Below the pieces are notes generated by a model, which saw nothing but the letters and a program-made list of their open reading frames with translations, did no database searches and was not told where the DNA came from. The translations under genes were made by a program, and so were the position numbers. Below, piece by piece: positions 46,230 to 64,000 of a stretch of 64,000 nucleotides of DNA (its first letter is position 1; every line of letters starts with the position of its first letter). Source of the DNA: Anthopleura xanthogrammica (taxonomy: Eukaryota; Cnidaria; Anthozoa; Actiniaria; Actiniidae). Where the stretch lies: contig OZ025220.1 of assembly GCA_964019055.1 (NCBI GenBank), forward strand, positions 8,060,647 through 8,124,646. The letters are read 5' to 3'.

Positions 46230-48356
46230 CTAATTCTCTTCTCCTAACCACCACTGTGTGGTAGAATTTTCTGTTGCAGTGCATGTCGAAAGCGGGTTGA
46301 TAGTACGATAGAACCCAAAATTATCCTCACCATTGACACTCCCTGGTATACGGAAAGAACAACGTCCCCAAGTTGGGTCAATAGTAAAATGATAAGTACC
46401 CTGAAGCTGCCAGACAGGTGCTGTGGTATTATAAAAGTCATGTCCTCTGATGTTGATGTGAGCAAACTTGCAACAGTGCCCTTCCATCTGATTGTTATTG
46501 ACAATGTCACAATCACTCAGATAGCCAAGAAGAAAGTCAGGGGTTAGAGTATCCCTGATTGGGAAATCACAGGTTGCCCTAAACATCGTTGACTTTGGAC
46601 GTAGATGATAACGAATTGCTCCACCCGTTAAGCGAAAATCATTCCAACTTGATGGTTTCTTTGGATTTCTTGAGAAAGAATCCAAAAAAGTCTTCTTAGC
46701 ATAAAGTTCTTTATTAGCGAGAGAAAAGGACTCAATCAGCGTCCAGGCTTTATTAGTTCCCTCGAAGACACAATAGTAGGGCTTGACAACATTAGTGTCA
46801 CTGCGAACAATACGGTAGACACCATTTTCAGGCATTTTTCCTGCAGAAGTGTAGGTATTCAGGACATCCATACAAGAATTGAAAGGTCGCATTTTTTCGC
46901 ACACTTTTCCATAGTAATATGTACTGCACTTGCAGCTGAACTTTTCTTTTGGGCTGCCACAGTGCTCTTCACAGGTTCCACCATTCTGGCAAGGCTTGTT
47001 TCTACAGCAGCCATTATAACATACACCTGCAGGCTGGACCATATGGGATTGCTGAAGAGAAAAAGCAGTCATAGGTTGTTAATGACGTCATCTCTAATCT
47101 TGTGAATGGCAAGTGTTTAGTAGAAATGTACATATACATTATATTCATGAGATTCATTCAGCTGATATATATCAAGCAATAGAATACTCTCTGGTTGATA
47201 GCACATGACGTGATGTGTTTGCGCCTGGCATTGTATATAGGCTGGTAATGAGATTCATGAGATTCATTCAGCTGATATATATCAAGCAATAGAATACTCT
47301 CTGGTTGATAGCACATGACGGGCAGTGTTTATCTGTCATTATAGGCTGGTAATGAGATTCATGAGATTCATTCAGCTGATTGATACCAAGCAATAGAATA
47401 CGCTCTGGTTGATAGCACATGAGGGGCAGTGTTTGTTTGTCATTGTAGGCTGGTAATGAGATTCATGAGATTCATTCAGCTGATTGATACCAAGCAATAG
47501 AATACGCTCTGGTTGATAGCACATGATAGGCATGTGTTTGCTTGTCATTATAGCCGCTGGCAATGATTTCCGTTTATCTTAGATGTGGCTTTTGGGCCAT
47601 TTCAACACTGAGACCGAATGCCAATATGGCCGTAATTGACTTTCAGAAATAAAACCCTAATCTTAAAAACTAAGCTCCACCATCAGAAAGGGCAAGCAGA
47701 AATATGTATTTTTGGAAAGTTTCATTGCTATAAATTGAATACAAGTGAAGCTATTTGGAATCAAAATTACAAAGATTTGTATGTGTTCAGTGGTTTGTTT
47801 CCTTGCTAGCCTCGCCATGGTGTATTTCACATTTTAAAAATTCTAATAACTTCTCAAAATTTAATATTTTTGTCTCAAATTTTCTAACTTTGTTGATGTC
47901 ATTCTAATCTATAATTTTAATGTAGTGGTCAACTAAAATATGAATTTAAAAAAATATGATAATGAAGTGGCGACCATATTGGCATTCCGTCAATAAGATA
48001 GTTTAGGGATATCTTACACTCACCCCTTTATAAAGTTTCTGCTGCAGATCATAGTATACGTATCCTGTCTCATCTACAAAGTCTGCTACCTTGGACGTCT
48101 TGTCCTCACCCAGCAACTCACACCTGACACCTTTCATCTGAAACGCCTTACAGCGACAGTCATTGACACAGAACGAGAAGCACACCTTGGGAACATTAGT
48201 GGTAATGTTCTTGTAGGAGTATCCTCTGAGATGTTTTCCCCTGATAACGTCATTGGCTTTTGGAAACGAACCCGAATAGCAGGTGCCTTGACATTGGAAA
48301 TGGCCGATGACGTGGGTGACGCATGATAACAGCGTGATGAGCACGTGGGAAAGCAT
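46230..48356 (-). CDS. Apple/PAN-EGF-fibrinogen-like secreted protein, copy B (inverted paralogue)
   Basis: Two exons, 48356..48024 (donor GTGAGT) and 47051..46230 (acceptor CTCTTCAG). Exon lengths (333 and 822 nt) and phase equal those of copy A at 17327-18760, giving 384 residues. Signal peptide MLSHVLITLLSCVTHVIG, apple/PAN, EGF (CRNKPCQNGGTCEEHC) and the same fibrinogen-like region ending WWLGEEN. By my count about 24 of the 273 residues of exon 2 differ from copy A. Changes cluster near the C-terminus (GFYRTINPLSTC against GYYGVTNAVSTC) and in the EGF lead-in (AGVCYNGCC against ADICDNGCC), while cysteines are conserved. The intron is about 0.97 kb against 0.28 kb in copy A because of a minisatellite and a MITE. 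Both copies keep full open frames, so both are likely functional. Confidence 0.85.
47130..47570. repeat. 104-110-bp minisatellite in the intron of copy B
   Basis: Four tandem units with GAGATTCATTCAGCTGAT, CAAGCAATAGAATAC-CTCT and CTGGTTGATAGCACATGA (the last at 47191, 47301, 47405 and 47509). Copy A's intron has a single version of the unit. Confidence 0.9.
47612..47991. mobile_element. 380-bp MITE (element D) in the intron of copy B
   Basis: Ends GACCGAATGCCAATATGGCC and CGACCATATTGGCATTCCGTC-type complement (about 21 bp pair with 2 mismatches). A reversed relative lies at 26819-27200. Absent from copy A's intron. Confidence 0.85.
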
Positions 48357-48869
48357 TTCGCACCTAAAACAAAGGTTGAAGTTTAGAAATCAAAACAATT
48401 CAGCGAGCAGGTCCACATGGCAACGTAAAAAAGATTTTGAGTTTGAATTGAAATTCAAACTTTTACTCGTGCATTTTTCCCCGGTAATCATCTGCAATAG
48501 ACCTTTGTTAAAATGGCGGCCGCTGCGCTATAAATTTGGCGTATGTCTCCAGCCATACAGATCACGTCTGTAAATTTGTCAATTTTCAACTTGAGATTTC
48601 TTAGTCGATGTAACACCTGACATAATGAATCTTTGTAGGGTTACTAAAGTAAAAGTGCTCTTTCTAGTGCTGGTATTGGTTTTGGATTTCAGTTCATTTT
48701 GAATTTTCAGCCGCCATTTTAGCAAAAAATGTATTCCTTTATTCATCTCAACTACCTTAGCGCGAGAAACTTTTCATTAAAAAAATGGTCTGTGTTAGTA
48801 TTTTTTGGGTTCATGATTTCAAAACAGACCAATAGTTTGGGCTGTGCCTTTTAATTGCATGTCTGATTC

Positions 48870-50075
48870 TTTCAGGTTATGTTTAGGGATATAATATCTT
48901 CGTTTCACAAAAGATTCACGAATTTTGTTTGTAAATTTGAAGAAAAATAGACTTTCTTCTCAGTATTCTCGAACTTTTGGAAATGTGCTGCAACTAACGG
49001 TACGCACAGGCAAACTTTAATTCATGAAGTTAAAATAGGTATCGGGATTCTCCTATAAGTTTGATTGGGAGAGAGCCGCCAATATACACCCGTATTGTCG
49101 GCTTAAAATTGCAATAAGTTAATAAGTATTTTTTGGATTCATGATGTCAAGCTAAACACAGACCACTTGGACAGTGTTGGTCGCGCACTGAATTATGAAA
49201 AATGGATGAAAAGACAGTCATAGAAACTAGCTTTATATATTTGATTCTTAATTCAGATTATGTTTTGGATGATAGTATCTTCATTTCACAAAATTAAAGA
49301 TTCACGAACTTTGTACATGTTTGTAAATTTGGAGAAAATTAGACTTTCTTCTCAGCACTCTTACTTACTATAGTATATAATATTATGCAAACTTTTCAAT
49401 AAATAAAGTTCAAATAGAAATTTCTATATTCGTGTTCTCCTACACAAAAGTATTACGGTTTTTGCTTGTAAATTCGGATTGAAAAGAGACTTTTCATGAG
49501 CTCTCTTAAATTCTTGGAAAACGTACTTTAATATATTCGTGTGCAAACTTTTAACTTTCTTTTCTACTTTCCCGTTGTCCTAGACTTTTTACTTTGAAAT
49601 TCTCACCTTAAGTTTTCTTTCTCTTTTAGTTCGTTATCCTTTTTTCGTTCCAGTAAATCGCAAGAATTAACGTTTCAAGTGTTTCAGGTTCGCTCTCAAC
49701 TGTAAAATAGGCTACATTTCATTTCGGCTTTTGTTTCCTTACATAAGAAAGTTATTATTAATTTATAATATAAATAAAACATTAGAGAATTGCGGAACAA
49801 GGTCATTCAAATATCAACGTTCAATTTTTACGGCTTTTGTATACATATATCAGGTATCAATTCTGGATGCATGGAAAAACAAAGCGAAACATACAGGGTT
49901 GCGTTGGTAAGATCTTTGTAACCTTGAACACAGTTGTAGTGTTTTGGTCCTAGCTTTTTTGAAGAATTTTTGTTTTTGTTTCACTTCAAGGACATCCAGT
50001 GGTGAGCAAATCAAAAAGGAAAAAAAGAAACAATTTTGCTTTTTATTGTAATGCGTGGGACGTGGGATGTACAAG
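48870..50075. repeat. Inverted copy of the spacer upstream of gene A
   Basis: The reverse complement of 49490-49640 and 49735-49800 matches the 14395-14480 and 16490-16560 stretches (for example AATTCTCTAATGTTTTATT), and GACGTGGGAT-GTGGGACG wording near 50050 matches the CGTACGTCCCACGCTTTA area at 13410. Two degenerate direct repeats, 48870-48970 and 49240-49360, also lie here (GAAAAATAGACTTTCTTCTC). No gene seen. Confidence 0.6.
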
Positions 50076-50368
50076 TTCGTATAAATTAAAGTGAGCCAAT
50101 TTCTTCAAACTATGAGAAACAGCGCCGTGCTTTTTAAAGTTGACTCTCTCCCGCTAAGTTTTCTAAAACGTTTTTTTCCTTCCGATTCTAGTTTTCTACA
50201 CTCAAAAAAAATAATTCCTGAATTCCAATTCAATTCCACGAATAACAGTTTTCATGGAAAAAGACTTCTAACCCGCTCTCGAAAAGCCAAATCTATGGAT
50301 GTGAGCACAATATTTTCTCATGTCCGAACACCTGCCATTCCATTCATTGACAATAGGTAGACGTAAGC

Positions 50369-50764
50369 TTTAAGCGGTATCTACACGAGCAATTTTTCCT
50401 TGACAAGTTTTCCTTGACAAGGAAAAATTGCTCGTGTAGATGGAGTAAAATGAACAATTTTTCCTTGACAAGGAAAAGCTGGCATGCTGGCTTTTCCTTG
50501 ACAAGGAAAAATTGTCAAGAATAAAATTTGCTCGTGTAGACGAACAACAAGGAAAATGTGGCAAGGAATATTAATGAGATTGGTTCTAAGCCTTTTACTA
50601 CGCTGATCGAAACTTGTCAAGGAAAACTTGTTCATCATCTACACGAGCAAGGAAACCTTGTCAATAAAAAATTGTCAAGGAAAACTTCTAATCGTGTAAG
50701 CGAGCAATGAAAATTGTCAAGGATACTTGTCAAGGAAAAATTGCTCGTGTAGATGCAGCTTTAT
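50369..50764. mobile_element. Inverted-repeat element built of CCTTGACAAGG modules
   Basis: About 395 bp. The outer ends pair: TCTACACGAGCAATTTTTCC on the left, GGAAAAATTGCTCGTGTAGA on the right. Inside, the palindromic motif TTTTCCTTGACAAGGAAAA recurs several times with GCTCGTGTAGA spacers. No coding capacity. Confidence 0.8.
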
Positions 50765-50769
50765 AGGGA

Positions 50770-53200
50770 CTGGAAGCAATGACGTGAAACGCATACCAAA
50801 TTCGGCAATTTGTTCAAGATAAATATTTATTATTAGCAGCAACACGCTTCTAAAATAAGATTTTTTCTATTTATGGTGAAGAAGGAGGATATGTTTTACT
50901 ATAGGTAAAAGAATATAGTTAGATCTGTATAATTTCTATATTAAATTATAATAAATAGAAATGAAGCGCAGTGCGAATTTGCATGTAACCCGTCACATTT
51001 ATTAGCTAACATTAGCGCGTATTGTAAAATTGCACCTAAATAGCGGTCTTTTACCACAAGATACGATTATCAGTCCGTATATATGCCATATAGCTATACA
51101 GTAGTCGAAGTAAATCAGTAAAGGAGATTCGAATACATTTGATTTTGATGATTTTCTTTCTCACGACTTTCTGTAACCATGTAGCGTATATTTCTAATAT
51201 CACTTATATTTATTCAAAATAAGTTATGAAAACTGATCTATAAATCGTAAAATTTCCATAGAATAAAAATTATACTTTATTCCAGACATTTTGGTGTAGA
51301 TTTGATGCTGATCGACCTTAATGATCGGGAACAGTGTACAATTGAAGTTTTCTGTTTATAAATTCGACACGTACAAAACATACAATAAATTTTTGTCAAC
51401 ATTTCGTATTTAGGGTATTTCTTCTAGTTACAAAGCCTTGATTTCTATATCACTTTAGGATGCATTTGTCGTTTAATTGTTTGATATAATGCTACCAAAT
51501 CAACTAGTCTAGCTCTAAAGGTCAATGGATAATTGTAGTTGGAAGTTTGCTGACTTATTTTCGACAAGCGAAATCTCATTTGCATATGTTATAGCTTTGT
51601 GCAAAAAAATGTAAGGGACTGTTAAGGCTATTTTTCAGAAGAGCAAAGAATATTTTACAAAATTGTAAGTCCACGATATCTTATCTATGGTAAACAAGTT
51701 CTTTGCTGCTTTTTTGAAAGAAATCGGGATGTTTTGTCTCTAGAAATCAGAGTTTTTTTTATTATGGGATGTGTGCTTACTCCTGTTTTTTTAATTCAAA
51801 AAGGTTACTTTAGATTTTTTGTTGCTGCTTCATAAGGTCTTGAAATTTTGTGAATATTGAATAGCAACTACAGGACTCGATAACTTGTTAAAAAGAAACA
51901 TATATTTTAATATTATATTATATTATATTATTATATATTATAATAGGGCCTTGTTTATGTTTTAAATTTTCTACATTAGTCAATTTTGTCCTTCTTATCT
52001 ATAAATCCTAAACTTATAGAGCAAGAAGTAAGTGTTGTCAGCTGAATTTAAAAGGCTTCAAAGCATATCTCCAATATTATATACAAATTGAATATAATAT
52101 CGCTGTAAAAAAATAATAATATGCATATTTATCTGACAAAATATAACAACTTAACTGAGAAAAGCGTTAAACATTATGTGAAATTTAAACGTTTATTAAT
52201 TTGTAATTGATCTCATTACATGTGAAAGTTAAATAAAGGCGGGGGGGGGGGGGGAAGAAACAAGCATTAAGATAAGAATAGCGCGTGAAATATTTAGAAG
52301 GTATGGATTTAAAAAGTGATACTTTTTCTCGACAAATAACTGCATGCTTGCAAGCGCATTCTCGAGCCCATGAATGTTGTCGAAATCCTTTCAAATTAGA
52401 TTTTACATCGTGAACTAGATATATAACTATGTAAAGAGGCTAAAGCAATGACGTCAATATATTGTCTATAGCAGGCGCTACACGTTTTACTATAAGTCGA
52501 TCGCGATTTTACTGAGTTGTTTGCATGTTTGCTTATTACAGAAAGATTATGCGATCTGTGAACATATGAAATTCATTTGTGATAAATATCTTATAAGTAT
52601 TTCATGTTTAAATAGTAAATTTCACCGTCTGAAAAGAATAGCATGCTGAGTAATTACCAGGCCCCACGCGGTTATTATTAATTATAGCTATGTATAATGC
52701 AAATTACTTATCACATAAATAACAAAAGTTGTAATTACGTTATTTCGTATCGATATCTATCATTTTATGACATAAGTAGAACACATTTCATATTATCAAA
52801 AAAATCTTCCTTGTGACGCTATTGGGTGCCACCTCATTGCTTCCAGTCAGGCAGGTGGGGATCACGAAACTTGCAAGGGGGGTGTCCGAAATGAAAAAAA
52901 AAACTTGCGATATGCCTCCAGCATATCTAAATTTAAAGATTTACTAAAAGCATCAATCTTGCAGTCGTATCTAGATTAATATTCTCCTAAACTATCTTTA
53001 CTTTTGGTTGCTATAATTATAGAAAAATACATATATTCTATATTCATTTCCTTTTCATAAATTATTTTCTTTTTGCCTAATTTTTTTCTTTCGAATGCAT
53101 CGTTTACATCGTATAGCCACCTTTGGTTATTCCAGTTAGCTAACACCGAAAAAAACGGCATTGTAAATTATTTTTCAACATGTAAACTTAAGGTGTAAAT
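50770..53200. other. AT-rich spacer, no gene seen
   Basis: No open frame with coding character. A G run at 52241-52254 and a 30-bp stretch GTGTCCGAAATGAAAAAAAA (52881) that reappears at 53590 on the far side of the hexanucleotide satellite are the only structures noted. Confidence 0.6.
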
Positions 53201-53205
53201 AAACA

Positions 53206-53580
53206 TATTGTCCTTGTCCTTGTCCTTGCCCTTGCCCTTGCCCTTGCCCTTGCCCTTGTCCTTGTCCTTGCCCTTGCCCTTGCCCTTGCCCTTGCCCTTG
53301 CCCTTGCCCTTGCCCTTGCCCTTGCCCTTGCCCTTGCCCTTGCCCTTGCCCTTGCCCTTGTCCTTGTCCTTGTCCTTGTCCTTGTCCTTGTCCTTGTCCT
53401 TGTCCTTGTCCTTGTCCTTGTCCTTGTCCTTGTCCTTGTCCTTGTCCTTGTCCTTGTCCTTGTCCTTGTCCTTGTCCTTGTCCTTGTCCTTGTCCTTGTC
53501 CTTGTCCTTGTCCTTGTCCTTGTCCTTGTCCTTGTCCTTGTCCTTGTCCTTGTCCTTGTCCTTGCCCTTGTCCTTGTCAT
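53206..53580. repeat. (CCTTGY)n hexanucleotide satellite
   Basis: About 62 units of CCTTGT or CCTTGC. The two variants are segregated: CCTTGC in the left 130 bp, then almost uninterrupted CCTTGT. Frames give poly Leu-Pro/Leu-Ser or Thr-Arg/Ala-Arg and are not genes. Confidence 0.97.
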
Positions 53581-54090
53581 AATAAGGGAGTGTCCGAAAT
53601 AAAAAAAAACTTGCGATATAATGACGTCATCAATAAGCCTGATGTGACTTATTTTGTACTTACATTTATTTGGGAGGTGTCAGCAGCACCGCAGATAACC
53701 CCACTGGATCCCCCCCCCCCCCCCTGATAGACCTTGCCACTGTGATGATGTTAATGTGACAACTAGGTTTTTTACTTTGCTGTGTTTGAATGTTCAATAG
53801 ATTTCTAGTTGGCAATTTGGATAACAACAAAAACAAGCACAACAACAACAACAACAACAACAAGCACAACATGGTAATGGTAATAGCATTAGTAATAGTA
53901 ATAGTAATTGTTATAGTAATAGTAATAAAAACAAATCCATTTGATTTATTGATTTATTGATTTCATTTCTTACTCTTATAAATAGTAGGTAGACTCATTT
54001 TAGGTTATAAAAGTTAAAAGTGGTAAAAAATTATAATTGTAATACGCTATGACGTCATCATTGGAATATGTACGTCACATCTTCATGACG

Positions 54091-63439
<9,349 letters not shown>

Positions 63440-63745
63440 CTAGAAAAATGAAATAGGATTTAAGATAAGAAATACTAATATAGGAGGGAATGGCAGGAAA
63501 GTCAATTTGTACCATTACGTACACTTGCTGTTATACCCATAGAAAAATAAAAAAATAGGAATTTCTTTTTTGCAAAACAGGTGTAATAGCCATTGTGCAT
63601 GAGCTAAAAAAATATATAATTACGATTTTTATACGAAATTGCATGACCAGAAACTCAAGGGGGTTAACCCCCTTTCTGGTATGACCCAATACAGGGCTGC
63701 ATTCCATATGTATATATGCCAGGGAGAGGTATATTGTTTATACTA

Positions 63746-64000
63746 CCTTATTATAGGAAATTAACGCTTCATGAAATTAACGCGAATTTAAAAAAATCGC
63801 GTTAATTTAAGTCGTGTTCATTTCTTTTAATGTTGATTTCCATATCATTAATAAAGTGGAACGTTAATTTTCACGATATCAATTTCTAGTAATTTTACCT
63901 TTAATCTACCTTTGAAAAAATATTTATTTTATTTAACTGAACAATTACAGCTAGTCACGTAATAAAAACATTTCATTTTTTGTGTGGGAAATTATATTTT
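63746..64000. mobile_element. Inverted-repeat element F, copy 2, cut by the window edge
   Basis: TACCTTATTATAGGAAATTA with the same following 110 bp as at 57840; its right end is outside the window. Confidence 0.82.

Noticed and set aside
53188..53582. Thr-Arg and Leu-Ser/Leu-Pro repeat proteins
   Set aside because: Frames of the CCTTGY satellite.

Overview
This window looks like genomic DNA of a marine invertebrate animal, most likely an anthozoan cnidarian such as a stony coral. Its genes have GT-AG introns, it is AT-rich, and it is full of short inverted-repeat transposons, minisatellites and non-LTR retrotransposon pieces. The gene set (apple-EGF secreted proteins like coral skeletal-matrix proteins, an animal chitin synthase, an ACC-synthase-like aminotransferase and a large ankyrin-kinase-KEN protein) fits a coral, but the species cannot be named from sequence alone.

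Layout. 0.4-3.3 kb (-): first two coding exons of a probable chitin synthase that runs off the left edge. 4.3-11.2 kb (-): a complete six-exon gene for a secreted 261-aa protein of unknown function, whose introns hold minisatellites and nested miniature transposons. 12.3-17.1 kb: a 0.5 kb TTTGC satellite, duplicated spacer DNA and a dead retrotransposon piece. 17.3-18.8 kb (+): apple-EGF secreted gene A. 21.5-26.4 kb (-): an intronless gene with ankyrin repeats, an IRE1-type kinase and a KEN ribonuclease domain (RNase L-like architecture), broken twice by one extra base in A-rich runs. 26.4-29.4 kb: repeats only. 29.4-33.9 kb: a 108-bp tandem array abutting a 5'-truncated LINE that is itself split by a 1.34 kb insertion. 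34.8-36.0 kb: further tandem repeats. 36.2-40.4 kb (+): two tandem intronless paralogues with a PD-(D/E)XK nuclease signature. 41-43.8 kb: foldback elements. 44.0-48.4 kb (-): apple-EGF gene B, an inverted copy of gene A, followed by a tandem array built from its own 3' end. 48.4-50.1 kb: the inverted copy of the spacer upstream of gene A. 50.8-53.2 kb: no gene seen. 54.1-63.4 kb (-): the last 14 coding exons of an ACCS-like PLP aminotransferase, with its N-terminus beyond the right edge.

Two points stand out. The apple-EGF genes and their upstream flanks form an inverted segmental duplication (about 13-19 kb against 44-50 kb). Inside this bracket lie three intronless nuclease-domain genes, the RNase L-like gene and the PD-(D/E)XK pair, surrounded by intron-rich genes. 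That they form a nucleic-acid-directed defence cluster is an inference from domain content and position only.
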